NCBI GenBank assembly: GCA_964059195.1
Contig: CAXKWD010000001.1
Span: 119,035,751-119,099,750, forward strand
Direction of reading: 5' to 3'
Source: Ectobius pallidus
Taxonomy: Eukaryota; Arthropoda; Insecta; Blattodea; Ectobiidae
DNA length: 64,000 nucleotides
In this document: piece by piece, positions 34,908 through 47,700 of the stretch
Layout of the letters: the number at the start of each line of letters is the position of its first letter
How positions within the stretch are numbered: the stretch's first letter is position 1
The notes under the pieces: model-generated
Database searches by the model: none
What the model saw: the letters and a program-made list of their open reading frames with translations, nothing else
What the model was told of the DNA's origin: nothing
Made by a program: the position numbers and the translations under genes

Positions 34908-37364
34908 TTATGAGAAGCAGAATAACATTTACTGAAGTGAACAGATAGCATAGAATACTTTATTCCATACTTTTAAAAATCAGCCGTTTATGACATGGTT
35001 TTAGTTTCGTCACTTCTGATGAATCTGGCGGTCGCTCTGCTACAATTTTATTATTCGTTCGCGTGTGTATTAATTTATGAAAATGCTGTTTTAAATTGCA
35101 CCCGATAAAGTGTTAGTCCTTTATTAACACTAGTGGTGGCCTACATTTAGCTACAATCTAGTTATAAAAGCGGCATTAAAACGATTCTCAGCTCCAATAA
35201 AATTAAAATTAGTTCACTTTAACGGGTATCGTTTGACTTAATGAATAACCTCCGCCATATAAAGTAACAAATGAAATGTAAAATTAATTTCAAATACCCT
35301 AAATATGTTTATTGCCATTTATTTTGCTATAACTAATTTATTAAATGAATGTGGTTATAATAACTGTATTTAGTTAAAACTGTGAAGACGATTCTTAAGT
35401 TATAAAGATAAGGAATTATTGGTAAACTTACTTTGATACCTTCGGGCGGGTACTTAATCGTATGTTGAGGGTTAAGACTCCAAGAATATCTCACAAAAAT
35501 GGTAGAATGGTAATTTTTTAAGTAAGTAATTTTTAGTCCAAGACTAACATAGCCTAACACAGCCTAACACATTAAATAGGGTTATTAATGAGAAACTCCA
35601 TATTTAGATAATAACATTGGAAATAGCGAATAAAACAGGAATGACAAATGTGTAGTATTAAATTATTTATAAGCATCCAGCGAAAAGTTAGTCACATATT
35701 TACCCTCCATAATTTTATGTAAAAAAAAGGTCAGTTCTTTCTGTAGTGGTATCAAACACACTGCATTGAATAAGCACTAAGTAACAAGTGATTTTTGGGT
35801 GATTTTTTTTATTATTTCGATACCTAAATGTATTGATACTAGCAGGTGCCCGCGATTTCGCCGGCGATTATTTACTCAACCGCTGGTTGTTTTATTTAAA
35901 TAATTTACTTCTATAAAAATAATTAAAATGTACTTATTAACCCTGACATCGATTTTGCATAAATTGCAGGAATTACATCATTTTAATCTCAATTATACTG
36001 TTTTACGTAATAAATATAAATAATTAAACGAACAAACTAATTCCATGCTGCCATAAGGCCATACAGATTCGAAATGAAATGAATAGAACGTACCACAGAT
36101 CCATGAACTTGCCCAAATCATGCATAAACACTTAAAATGATGGATAATTATGAGGGTAAACCTGGGCATCGAGATGAATTTCACAATTAAAGTGCTCCGC
36201 CAGGTGAAAAATCGGCATCAGATTAGAGTTCCCTAGGCTTCCTCCCCCGCAAAAGAAACGCATAGTGAGTTTCGTTCAAATCATTCAACGTTTTCCCAAT
36301 TAGGCATGCATTCATGATCCCCTTCTGTCCACCTATATAAAAAAATCAGAGTCGTAAACAAATAGCAACCAAGCAAGCCCACCTTCACAATAATTGAATA
36401 CGGTCTTGTTAATAGGAAGCGTTGGAAGAGCAAGGAAACACAAATCCAAATATTATATTAGTTTGTACCTTCCATTGCTCACATCTTGCTTAACAGAACC
36501 CTTTATTAGTACCTTGCTGGAATACAAACTTTTTCGGAATAATTTTTCACCTTTTATACTTTTATACATACATTCGGCTATGCGATTATTATAGTTAACA
36601 CAAATACACAACGAAGTAACACAGATTTAATTCAATGTATTATTTGAATAAAGAATTTTGTACCTGAAATGACAGTGGACTTTTCCTAGAATTAATTAGC
36701 CTTAGGCTAATAATGTTAATGGTGGTAATATCGATGATAATAAAATATTAATAATAATTGAAAAAACAATAATAATAAAAACATTAAGTATTCGCAAAAC
36801 GCAGAACTAAACCGAAAAGCGGACTGCCAGCTTTACAGTATTCTGTATTCACAAAGATGAACAACCAGTAACTAGTGATTCACAACTAGATTACTCTGTT
36901 TACCGCTGCTCTTCACTCTTCACTCTGCTTCCGGTAACGGTAGCGAAATTCTTCTAGAAGGGCGTTGAACCAACTAGTTTCCAATAATAGGCTATTAGGC
37001 TAAATCATGGCGCTTCGCATTGCGTGCGTCCGGTGTGAATTATTAATATCGATTCTTTCAAGTTATTTAGTTTACCTTTTCGTCAATTAACAGAAAGAAT
37101 AACGGAACTTTTTCTCATCACTAACTTGAAAGAATCTCTAGCGTTTTTCAAATGAAAAGTATTTGCCGTTCCCAATCGGAAATTATAATTACGGATTAAA
37201 GATTGTATACAACCTCCATAGCAACCTAAGATAGCAAAAATGGTATGCAATAAAATAATAGCAACTGAATAAGAATCTACATTTTAATGTTCGTTTTATA
37301 AAGATTTTGCAAGTAGTAAGCTTATCAGAATATTATTCAATATTTTTTTGTCAAACTAAACTAA
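34908..37364. other. Non-coding stretch
   Basis: No gene is seen. The phrase aggtgcccgcgatttcgccg near 35844 resembles a conserved phrase found in scattered arthropod repeats, but no boundaries can be drawn. A short inverted repeat (gattctttcaagtta / aacttgaaagaatc) lies at about 37052-37136. Confidence 0.35.
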
Positions 37365-37663
37365 ACTCCGTGGTGCTACACCCTTAAAGGGACAAGGCCT
37401 ACCCACCCGACCACTGCGTCATCTACCATAGGCAGATGGCAGGATTAGGGGGCATGTGGTCAGCATGCCAACACCCACGGCCGTTAATGGTGATTTCCAA
37501 GACCGGAGCCGTTACTTCTCTATCAAGTAGCTCCTCAATTTGAATCACGAGGCTGAGTTCCAGACCTCCCTACCTCAGAAATATCCGAAGAGGTACTGGG
37601 GATCGAACCCGGGCCTACGGATCTGTGGTCAGCGACGCTAATCACAAGGCCACGCAGGCGGTC
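37365..37663 (-). mobile_element. tRNA-derived SINE (family B) copy 1
   Basis: On the minus strand it reads gaccgcctgcgtggccttgt, then a box-A-like run (gtgattagcgtcgctgacc), then box B, cgggttcgatcccc. The body ends in a segment on tccctttaagggtgtagcac. It is a close match along its length to 48004-48283, which lies on the + strand. Confidence 0.92.
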
Positions 37664-38828
37664 ATATTCTTTGTCATGTAACATTTATATAGACCATCTT
37701 ATTTATTTATTTACCGGTGTTTATATAATTTTTTCATATTAATCTATTTATTCTAGGTTAAATTTTGGTAACTACAAGAATCCAAAGTGTCACATAATAA
37801 AAACGTACAATACAAAAAAGGCTTATAGGATAATTTCAAACAATAGTTTAAAAGGTATTCATTCCTATGTGTGAATGTCTGTCATTCTGCAGTCCAGCTG
37901 AACCCCGAATTCTGTTTAACCTTTTCAGTGCATACGTGCGTCACCGTAAAAAACTGCATAACAGAAGAAATGTAAGATTAATAGATTGACGCTTTATGCT
38001 CAAATGTGGAGATAATTATGTAGCCTACGTGTTAAGATTGTCGTTCGTACAAACCAGCAATTTTATTGAAAATTTTTATTTATGAACACTTATTAAATAG
38101 AAAACTACGATTAATAATTATTGTGAGAAATAAAAATATGCCCATGGCATAAGAGATAATATTTTTCGTCCACCTAAAATGTCATTAGCACGTAAATGTA
38201 AAAAAAAACTCTATATGTAACATATAATGCATCATTTATTTTCAGTCTAAGTTTTATATTTAATTTCTGCAGTATTTTATAAGTTTAATTTACGTACTGT
38301 AAAAAAAATTGTTGAAGAGCGTCTCTCAAAATAAAAATGCTGTCCTGTCTGCCTTGCTGTCTGCATGTTCTATTGTCTGTTGGTAAATTCAGTAGGCCTA
38401 TGTGATTTTACTAGAACATGTTTAATTTAGAAACACATAATACATTGAATACTTTTTTTAACAGAACTCCAATCAATGATGGTGAAAATTATTAATAGTT
38501 ATGAACCTTTATTTTTCATTTGTTGTTTTTTAATCGCTGCAGGCACTGAAATGGTACGCTCGACATGAAAAGAGTTTGAAGCTATGAATACCCTGAATAA
38601 AATTAATTCCATTGAGAGGCCAAGTCACGTCTTCAGGGCGACACATTGCACATGAAATATGCAGAGTACAAAGTCCCGAAACCAGTGCGCATCCCCAACA
38701 TTTCTTTACCCTGTCATTATTTTCTGCGGCTGTGCCAAGATTCTAAAAACCCGTGAACTAGCTTCGTCCTTCCACTTATTTTCTAGGTATTTCATAAGTT
38801 TTGTTTTAGTAAATGATGATTTTTTCAT
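37664..38828. other. Non-coding stretch, no feature recognised
   Basis: AT-rich. A TAGGCCTA octamer lies at 38393-38400. No gene is seen. Confidence 0.35.
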
Positions 38829-39418
38829 AGGTAATCCAACGAGAGTTGACGAGATTATCGACAGATTCGCGACTTCTCAGCAGGAGCGGATTTATCTGAT
38901 CAAACTCGTCAACCCGAGTTAGATTTATTAAGACTATTCCATGAATAAAACTGTAACGGATTATACAAATAATAATTACTTTCGTGCTTTGTTGTGTATA
39001 AACAAAACTAACAGATACGAGATCACGGCATACTATGAATCAACCATTCATGAATTGATTCAAGTTACCATATTGTAACCAGGGCTACCAATAGTGCATA
39101 TAAGACATAGTTAACTTCATTCAGATAAGCTAACAGGAGAACAGAATAAAAGCACACCAACTGGCTTGCACCGAATCGAAAATGTGTTTTTAATCAATGT
39201 ACATTTCCATTATTTCAATTTCCAAACAAGTTATGTTGTATAAAATAATCCGTTTTCGTGATGCTTAAATGGCAGCGTGTGACGTATTAATCACTGCACA
39301 CTGATGCTTACATGTCCAGTAACGAGCAGACGATTTTATCGATAAAACATCATCATATTAATAACAAGTGTTTTATAAGATAAACGATCGTGATTGTTCT
39401 ATATCCGAGGGATTGCTA
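38829..39418 (-). mobile_element. Dispersed element R, copy 1
   Basis: Homologous, inverted, to 55726-56308 and to the split copy 53967-55107. Shared runs include cgatcgtttatctta, aatacgtcacac and acataacttgtttgg-like sequence. The ends are weakly inverted (aggtaatcc on the left, ggattgct on the right, each followed inward by gag/tcgg and gatcgtttatc-like bases). It is about 590 bp, non-coding, probably a DNA transposon derivative of unknown class. Confidence 0.75.
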
Positions 39419-41007
39419 AACGTTAATGGTAAATGCCAAACACGCGGAATATGAGTGGAATAGTCACTATAAATAACCACCGCCCACTTACCAATTATTT
39501 AGTATGCGAGTTCTTAACTAGTAAATAAAAATCTGCTCACCACAGTTTTGTCTAAATTTTGCTGTCAGGTTATGAAGTATTATCACAAAGATTAGATTAA
39601 TAAAAAACTAGTCAAGAAATAAAAACACTATCTGTTGACAGTCATTGGATACCCTCAGGATTATAGGAGTTTGTGCTCCCGGATTATTAAACAGTCGGCA
39701 TAGGAAGGTGGCAAAGTTGTAGGCCTATGCCTAAGCACTAGTCATCTTTTCATCCAAGACTGTTTCTGGTATTTATTTATATAAAAGCGTGGGTCCAACC
39801 GAAACCATAGTACCGACGTAAAAATTGGACGCATTGAAAGATCCTTATAAACCTCCTGAATAAAATTAGGCCTACCGTTGTATTCGTACATAGCCTACTT
39901 GTATTAACACCGAAATTAATTGTTCAGAAAGGATGCTGTCGCCTTCATATTCCGTTTAAGTTTGTTGGTTGATTTAATTATTTAACGGCGATTTATACCG
40001 GTAATTAGGCATGATTAGGCTGTCGTTCTTGGGCCGAAATTTTGTCCCATTATGCTTTCAGATCCATGTAAATCTTCAGACTGTCACATTTAAGAACAAA
40101 TTTATTTCTTAAACTGGTCTGATCTAGTTATACTGTTTAATATCAAAGTGTTACTATCATCTCTTGAAATCAGCAGCTTCTTAAAATCCAAATATCAAGA
40201 AAGGTTTAAAAATGTATAATGGATGTTTCACATGTAGTAGGTAGTAAAAATAAAACTTTTTAGTTAATACTTTTATGTGAAACTTTTTGAAAAAATTCCC
40301 TGAAAGGTGAAAACAAATTATCGTTTGCACGAACTTAAGACTTGCAACTGAATACGCACTCCTTGCAATATGGCTTGTTATTCAGAATGTGAAACGAAAA
40401 CGTTTCATTGCCCACACATAAGGTAAAGAAAGTAATGTGAATGAAAAACATGAACTCAATGTGAAGTGGAATGTAGGAAATACAAACTAGATGGATTAAA
40501 TTTAAAATTTTCGTAGCATCTAACTGGAATTCGGAGCCGAAAACCACAGAATGGCTTTATTTTGTAATTGTCTGGGAACTATTTCATTTTGCAGACCAGC
40601 ATACACAGGGGCATGGTAGAGATGGCCAGGATCATATTACATAATTACACTGATATTTGCGATAAATGAAAGAGCTGGTTATTTTGCTAACCGAGTGGGC
40701 AAACATCCTGCATTTGTTTCACAAACATTGGCTTCGTTTCGTTTAATTGATCGTAAATTCGGTCGAACATGTCATATAATATTCTGAGTCCATTCAACCG
40801 ACTAGAGAGAAAACAACTGGAATTGAAGTTTGTTCAGCAATTCAGAATCGAATATCACTTTTGTAGTTGTAATGTGTAGTAACCTGGGCCTCACAGACTT
40901 TAGCAGGTCGCATAGTTCCGTAGTGCTGATTCTGAATCCCGCTCGAAACAAACGTTATGGTTGATATTTTGTTATTGTCTTTTTTCCATCAGTATCAAGA
41001 TGTCTGT
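39419..41007. other. Non-coding stretch, no feature recognised
   Basis: TAGGCCTA octamers lie at 39720-39727 and 39867-39874. No convincing frames or repeat ends. Confidence 0.35.
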
Positions 41008-41160
41008 CTTCTTAGCCGCGGTAGCTAAGGCATGTTGCCTTAGAGCCGTGGTGAAAAAGGTTGTGGGTTCAAGTCCCACCTCGGGCTTGGGAGTTAGTAA
41101 TAGGGAAGAAAAAAAGGAAAACAAGGGACAAAGAAAGAAAAACAATATTTTTTTAAAAAA
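41008..41160 (+). mobile_element. tRNA-derived SINE (family D)
   Basis: The + strand shows a tRNA-like head: cttagccgcggtagctaagg, with box-A-like content, then box B gtgggttcaagtcccac, which can form a T-arm. A short A-rich tail follows. A truncated head of the same family lies at 5267-5324 inside a transposon. Confidence 0.8.
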
Positions 41161-42699
41161 TAAGATAGACAGATGTTGAATAAATTTTCCAGCTCTGTTA
41201 CCTTGGATAAATCCGTCATCATCTCATTCCTATCATTTTTTTTTTTTTGCCTCTCAGAAGGAATAATAATAATAAGAACAATAATAAAAGCTTCATTGCT
41301 AGTAGGAGAAACACAAAATAGATAAATTAAAAGATATAATTCAACAAATAAAAATTTACAAATGAATATATACGGTAATTAAAAATAATTAATTATACTA
41401 GCACATTCCTCACAGAGCAATCTCACTTTTATTATCTTATGTTATATCATTTTAAACAATTATATTTCAAACTTATCTTCCATGAAGTATGAAATTCTCC
41501 ACAAACGTTTAAATAATATTATAAGTTATCACTGCATATTTTCAATACCATCTACTTCAGTTACTACAACCATAAATCCATGAGCATAATTATAGTTATA
41601 CTAATAGTTAACAGAATTAATACCAAATAAATTTGGAAGTTGAATTTAGGTAAATAATGGCATATTAAACAGTCTTAGATCTTCATTATTACCGGTATTA
41701 TTATTGTTGTTATTATTGTTATTATTAGTAGTATTGTTATTATTTGTTCCAAAAAAGTTAAGGCCATAAGGCTTCTCTTCCAGTTTACCAGAGGTAAGTA
41801 TAAATATTACAAAACAGTTATTATTCTTGTATTTAGTATAAAGCCAACAAGTTGAATTCTGGGGGGGGGCCGTGAAGAATACTTCGGCACAGATACAAAA
41901 TTCCGTGGTGAAATTGGACTAGGTTAAATTCAATAAAGCAATTGGAGGTCCTAACAGGCAACAACGAAATATCAGCTGAATTATGCTACCCAGAGCGTAG
42001 AACTAATCCCCCGACCTCGTAGACACCATTACGGTGTACTGTGCCAGAGTATTGTCACGCACACAATCTAATCACTTCCCTAGCACAGGGTGGTTGGCGA
42101 ACATACATTCTCATACACTATCAGGATAATTCGAAAATTCGGACAATCTGAACACCAATTAGTTCGTGTTACGTCACTCCCTCTATTTTGAATTATCCAC
42201 AACATTTGGCTGCACTGCGGACCCTGTGATTTAGCCGAATTAGTTAACTGGATAATCAGGACACGCCTCCTTCATTTGTTCTCAGCTGACACAGGTTTTG
42301 AGCCTCCCGTCGATTTCACTCGCATCAATTTGTCATGCCAATACAGTACCGTTCAAACTGCCTGGCTCCAAATTAATTATTCACAGTAATGTTTCGAGGG
42401 AAAAAAACTCATTTTAAAACCTATATCCGTAGGGCATAATCATATATGAGCTTTTTAATACAAATGCCGTTTATGCAAACCTACCTTAACTTTACAAAAT
42501 AATTCAGAATATTTAACCCTGAAATTTCATGTAAATTTAATTTGATAGGGACACAGATAATACATTCCTTAACGGTATCTTCGCTTCTCAGCGAAATTTA
42601 ATATTCATATTTAGGCCTATGTGAACAGTCATTCGAAATTATTGATTGATCGAGCTGTGGAGCAGTAAACATAAATAATAATTCCTTTATTACAACAAA
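41161..42699. other. Non-coding stretch
   Basis: ATT-rich simple sequence lies at about 41690-41745. The phrase aaggccataaggcttctctt near 41760 recurs at about 54288 and marks another dispersed repeat. aggataattcgaaaattcgg near 42122 resembles a pogo-type end, but no partner was found. Confidence 0.4.
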
Positions 42700-42885
42700 A
42701 TGGTCATAATGATGAATGAAGCAACGGTGGAATAATATACGCAAGGGGTAACAGTAGCATCCCGAGAAAACTGTCCCGACCTCATTTTGTCCACCACAAA
42801 ATCCGCATGCATCCATCGAGATTCGATCCCAGCGATGAAAGGCGAGCGGTATAACCACTCAATCATGGGGCGACCTGGTGCGGTT
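42700..42885 (-). mobile_element. SINE family C copy 3, old and truncated
   Basis: On the minus strand the head gattgagtggttataccgct is followed by the box-B-like run ctgggatcgaatctcg. The body follows as ttttgtggtggacaaaatga, tttctcggga, and attccacc. These are the family C landmarks in the same order as at 20157 and 29429, but the copy is diverged and ends early. Confidence 0.8.
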
Positions 42886-44104
42886 AAGCATTGACATTTA
42901 ATCGAACTTAATAATCGGATTAAAATAAAACTTTCCTCTGTACAACAGTTGTAATATGTTAGCTTTTGCTAAGCATAATCGCAGCAGGGCTCATGTAATA
43001 GTTGAGGTAGCTATATTTCCAAACCCCAAACAGCCATTTGGACTATATTGTTAGAAACTCGGTAAAACTAGTGGGTCAACAATGTGTAAATTGCAAAGGA
43101 TTCCCCATTAATTTGGCTTTTGTAAGATATTACTGTCAAATTTCATCTCAGTCTTATTCTGAAAAGATCGTTGCTTACTTCCCTCCTCACGGGTGTGAAT
43201 TATATAAATGTGATAACAATTTTAACTGTTGCTTTATTATGCACGGTAATTGCAGGGTCTTCCTGTGGATTTTACAGTTACCTTCATGGTGAAATACTTT
43301 ACGAGTATTCTTGCAACGCGAATGGCTTTGCAGTCAGCAGTTCTCTTTCATTCTGCTGGAAAATTAATTCCACACACCCAGCAATCAGAGAGCAGAAACG
43401 GAAAGGTGGTTGATAAACTAATGGCTAATATCCGCAATGGATACATATATATAACACGTAATAACCTGCCGTCTGCGAAACAGAAAGAAAATAAAAGTAA
43501 ATCGTGTATAGCATTGCTCTGGATATCCACTTATCTGTTCATGTTATGTTCGTATGAAATTACTTTTTGTAACAACTACAGTGACAATTTTCGAACTGCG
43601 CGCTGATTTCTCATAAGCTTTGAATCAAAGTTAAATTGATGAAGGAATAGACTGTTATTATTAGTAGCATTATTAATGCTTTATTTTTGTATGAAGTATA
43701 TGTTAACAACTTAGTAATTTTATAACTTCAAAAGGTGGTGTCAGATAACATTTAAGAACTTCCATCACGATCCTGTTTGTTTTTATTTTTGAACTAAAAA
43801 ATTTGTGCCAAATGTTTTCCCAGAAGGGTGTTCATAGAAATAAATCAGCTTGTCTTATGTATTCTTATAACTGCGAATAAATCCACATAGCAGATTTTTA
43901 AAAATAAAGCTGAACGACGCAATTTACGGTCACAGTAATTTGCGTTCATAAAAATACTGACTTACAAAAATATATTAAGAGGATGTAGTGAGATTTAATT
44001 TATTTTAATGGACATGTAACTTACAATAGCTAAATTACTTAATGCTATTTTCTCGTTCAGGGACTTACATAGCGTATAGGTGTTGTGTTTTATGTATGCA
44101 CTAT
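42886..44104. other. Non-coding stretch, no feature recognised
   Basis: Overlapping frames of 80-118 codons at 43038-43606 have no recognisable domain, signal peptide or splice context. Confidence 0.35.
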
Positions 44105-44215
44105 ACATGCATACATACATACATTAAATACATACATATGTAGGTACGTACATAGTAGGCCTACATACATAGGCCTTCATAATTCATACATACATACATT
44201 ACAAACATACATGCA
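44105..44215. repeat. (CATA)n microsatellite
   Basis: Imperfect CATA/ACAT units with a TAGGCCTA octamer inside at 44156-44163. Confidence 0.9.
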
Positions 44216-44619
44216 TAAATATATGCCTATATGCCTATTTATTATAATTTGAACGTCTGCCAGTGCATGAGACAGGCCCGATAAAAAATAGTTTTATACC
44301 AGAATCACAAATTCCGATGATGACATTGAATCTAACACCAGTCTAATGTGATTTTTGTTGTGCTAAAGTGAATTTATTAAAAACAACATTCCACTTTTTC
44401 AAGCCGAAATTTGCAATTCATGAGCCACCATCATATCCAACGTTAATAATACCATTAGCACTCATTTGATTAGTTATTATTCACCCTGATTGACGCTAGG
44501 CAGTGAACTTAAATGGGACTCCTCTGCATTAAGGTGATTCTCTTGTTTCCATCCTTGAGAAGCTGTGCCTAAATTTAATCATATTAAGAATGCCCACTAA
44601 GTGTTCTAAGGTTCGGATT

Positions 44620-44838
44620 TTTTAATTGGTCTAATCCTTCTGTTTTCATCATGACCTTGGAGTCGATTTTGTCTCTTACAGGTACTATCACCAGGAGAAA
44701 TCCTGAGGGTAAAGGCGTCTGGTGCGTAAGGCTGACTGCCTAGTCACTTTCATGTGTCGAATATCTCAAAAGCTGGAGAGCCTTAACCTCCATGATTTCT
44801 ATGGGCCTTCACGGCCTGTATAGGGATCACTTCACTTT
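44620..44838. repeat. Dispersed repeat Q, copy 1
   Basis: Shares with 59755-59912 the ordered landmarks ttggtctaatcc or a near match, gagggtaaa, gtgcgtaaggctgac, and ttcacggcctgtataggga at its right edge. I see no terminal repeats or coding frame. It could be a LINE or SINE 3' end. Confidence 0.65.
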
Positions 44839-45399
44839 ACCAAAGTGTTTAACCACGAATAGTGTTAATTGGTTGGAAGTACGCGTACAACCATTCGGCA
44901 ACTTGTCTTATACGGTATATCACCTCCATCAAGTAAATAACTGTATTAGTCTATAACTTTAGTCTCACCCCTTTCCTACTGATTATACGTTAATGTTACA
45001 ATATTACTAATTGCCTCTATTGTTGTAATAATAATAATATAAATAATTGTAAAGAATAACACACTTTATGGATCAGAAAATATAAAATTATAGTTGAATA
45101 ATTATTGTTTTGGAATGGGTCTTGCATTCGTTTATTAAAATGCATATCTCAAATAACTTAGGCCTATATTATGAAATATGTTAACGTCCATAAATACGAT
45201 GAAGTGCAGCAAAAATTTATATGAATACGTGACTCTTCGAAGCTTTATTGTACTGCTCCAGGCCACCCCCATGTCCGAGTGTATAGAATGCTGAACTTTT
45301 ATCAATGGCGTCGAGGATTGAATATATCTGTCAATACATGAGAAATTTAAGCAGAAAGTATTATTCAGATTTACATGTGTATTATCATTTTCTTCTTAT
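44839..45399. other. Non-coding stretch, no feature recognised
   Basis: AT-rich. A TAGGCCTA octamer lies at 45159-45166. Confidence 0.35.
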
Positions 45400-46135
45400 A
45401 ATCCTAGGTTTCCAGGCTGTTGGGAAGTGAGTCGTACTAGTCTCCCAGGGGATCTCTTGCCTGTTGGAATGTTATCTCGAACGATTTTTGGTAGTCTATG
45501 CTCATTCATATACCCATTCCTTATTTAACCGTTTCTTGCTTTTCTTACTATTTTCCTTTAGGTCTATATAGTCATTTCCTGTGTTTCCAATATTTGTTAA
45601 GTTTTTTATGTGTCTGCTCTTGTTCCTGAAGAATGTGTGGGGGCTGGTCATACTACAGACTTATTAATCCTAACTTTCGTTTCTCTTCGTAGATATATAT
45701 TTTTTCATACTAATGCTTTTATTGATTCAGGGATTCTTGTTGTTTTGTTTGCTTGACCCATGACCTCTGATTGTTAAATTGCCATTACTGTTAAATGTTA
45801 TCCCTAAGTAAGTAAGTGTCATGGTCTCAACTGAAATTATTTTTAATTTTCTTCGGCGAGGTTCTTTAGATACTACCAGAGATTTCGATTTTTTAGTAGA
45901 AATTTTCATTTGGGGGGGCTCTCAACCATAAACCGATATAATAGGTGTTGCAATTCATATTTAAGTTACGGATTAGTACTATGTCATCAGCATAGCAGAC
46001 AACATTGATTTTTTTTTACTATCCATCTTATATCCTTTCATGTTGCCAATACCTTCTCCATTTCAACAATAACGATGTTAAATCGTAACGGGCTAAGAGA
46101 ATGAGCCAAACAGTATTTTCAGCTAAGTCAATTTA
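45400..46135 (-). pseudogene. LINE reverse transcriptase fragment, decayed
   Basis: Read on the minus strand, the segment passes through a SLSPLRFNI-like remnant, then the reverse-transcriptase catalytic motif in CYADDIVLI (Y-A-D-D near 45985). It continues to MKISTKKSKSLVVSKEPRRR and YLGITFNSNGNL, which follow the catalytic motif in insect non-LTR endonuclease-reverse transcriptases. Further down, scattered frames resemble the ILQ/MLNITEMK and DRLPKI...D.P.GRR segments of the C-terminal region. Several frameshifts and stops interrupt it. The longest open piece is 45727-45909. Confidence 0.8.
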
Positions 46136-46504
46136 CCCGAAGTATGTGTTTTACAAAAATTTAAACGGGTTCTTCAATTCTCTGCAGAAAGTAGCCTATA
46201 TAACTATTTTTTCCATAACAGGTTAATTTAACGCGAGTATGGTATGGTAAGGTGCATTTTTATTCTTATATACATATTCAATACTTTATCTATAGAACAA
46301 ATCCACCGCATGGAGCTATACGGCCGTTCGTGCTTTTACTATGCACAAGACAAAGAAAGCGAAATGTAACACTAATAATACAATACAATGTAATACAGTA
46401 ACTTATAATATAATAATGCTATGCAAAGATGAAGAAAGAAAAAAGTAGTAATAATAGAAGAGATATGACAATAATAATATTACAATATGTTACAGAACAA
46501 TACA
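46136..46504. other. Non-coding stretch, no feature recognised
   Basis: Spacer between two separate LINE fragments. AT-rich with AATA-type simple sequence. Confidence 0.35.
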
Positions 46505-46800
46505 TAGTTAAAGATTACTCCCCCTGCCCCTCTCTACCATTTTTTCTACCCTGAGCTGTCGGACTTTAGACATGAATTTCCCCTCCCCATCGCAGAATTT
46601 TGGGTAACTCAACAGCTCGAATATCGCCATGTGACCTCTTCTAGAGACAACAAAAGAGTCCGGCAGATATCGTTGCCTAAGCATCTCAGTGACTTCACAT
46701 TCAGAGATAATATGCTGTGCTGTCTCATCCTCATCACGCATATTCTGGCATTGACGCGTTTCAGCGATTTTCAGGCTCCTAGGCGAAACCAGGTTAAACC
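46505..46800 (-). pseudogene. LINE C-terminal zinc-knuckle-type fragment
   Basis: The minus strand reads SLKIAETRQCQNMRDEDETA, then QHIISECEV and RQRYLPDS. This matches the C-terminal Cys/His segment of jockey/R1-type non-LTR retrotransposons (C..C...DET..H.L.EC). The open frame at 46508-46741 ends naturally after VERGRGSNL. The second Cys of the knuckle is Met here. It lies upstream, in minus orientation, of the other LINE fragment, so the two are different insertions. Confidence 0.75.
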
Positions 46801-47069
46801 CGCCTTGTCTTCAGCGCTCCCCTCGCGGAAGTCAAATATGGCGGACACTGTAAGGAGAAGTATGAAGGCTAATTAACTACAGTGTGTCCCACGCAAGAGT
46901 TGGCCAATGACGCGGGTTCCTGCGGCGCGGCGGGCACAGCTCCAACTCCCGAGCGATCGGGTGAAATGTCTACGCTAATGAAGCCGCGATCGGTGTTATG
47001 ATTCAGGTTCTCACATTTACAGTTAAAATTACAATGAAAATAAACACGTACCTCATCACAAGAGATGTT

Positions 47070-47208
47070 GGAAATGTTCTCCTCTCGCATCCACACAACG
47101 CTGACACCATTTTAGGAAATTTTCTTTCACGCGCATAAGTTCAGCTTCCGAGACAGAGGTCATTTCTCTTGTGATAGGCCTATGTGATATTGTCTTTAAG
47201 TTCTTCTA
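47070..47208 (-). pseudogene. Transposase C-terminal fragment in the left arm
   Basis: On the minus strand the left arm encodes ITREMTSVSEAELMRVKENF, then W-Q-R-C and FQHLL before a stop. This is the same C-terminal end as in the right arm (47563-47700). A 13-bp insertion relative to the right arm, carrying TAGGCCTA (47175-47182), interrupts it near its upstream edge. Confidence 0.8.
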
Positions 47209-47410
47209 ACAGTATGTGAATATTATTTATGGAGAAACTTGAAAAATAAAGTGTAGGCCTATAGGTCAACTTCCCGTACATTACAAAGGAAACGGGTGAA
47301 ATATCTACGCTAATAAAGCCCGCTGTTCGTGTAATGGTTCAGGTTCTCACAAAGAAAAACATATGTGATTTATTACATCATCTTGCAAGGACGCAAGACG
47401 TCGGTTTTTA

Positions 47411-47700
47411 GCAAAATTCCCAGGTGTACGTCCTCCAAGCAGAGAAGCCGTGCGAAAACTTGTAAGCAAACTTCGGGAAACGGGTTCGATTCTCGATAGT
47501 AAACTAGGAACCAAGCGGCGCGTACTTACTGAACAGAAATTAGATCAAAGCCACACACATTAGAAGAACTTAAAGACAATATCAGAAGAGAAATTAATTC
47601 TATCTCGGAAGCTGAACTTATGCGCGTGAAAGAAAATTTCTTAAAAAGGTTCCAATGTTGTGTGGATGCAAAAGGAGGACATTTCCAACATCTCTTATGA
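47411..47700 (+). pseudogene. Deleted transposase: HTH segment joined to C-terminus
   Basis: The + strand reads AKFPGVRPPSREAVRKLVSK, then LRETGSIL, KRRVLTEQKL. This resembles the helix-turn-helix/DUF4817-like N-terminal domain of insect IS630/Tc1-mariner-related transposases. After QSHTH the frame shifts directly to LEELKDNIRREINSISEAEL and a C-terminal GGHFQHLL with stop at 47698-47700. The catalytic DDE core is absent. The N- and C-terminal parts are in different frames, so no protein is made. Confidence 0.82.

Noticed and set aside
41065..41081. T-arm-like palindrome as a real tRNA
   Set aside because: The T-arm is good, but the rest lacks an acceptor stem, and an A-rich tail follows, as in a SINE.
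43038..43606. Overlapping + frames of 80-118 codons
   Set aside because: Mutually overlapping frames without domain resemblance or codon-like bias.
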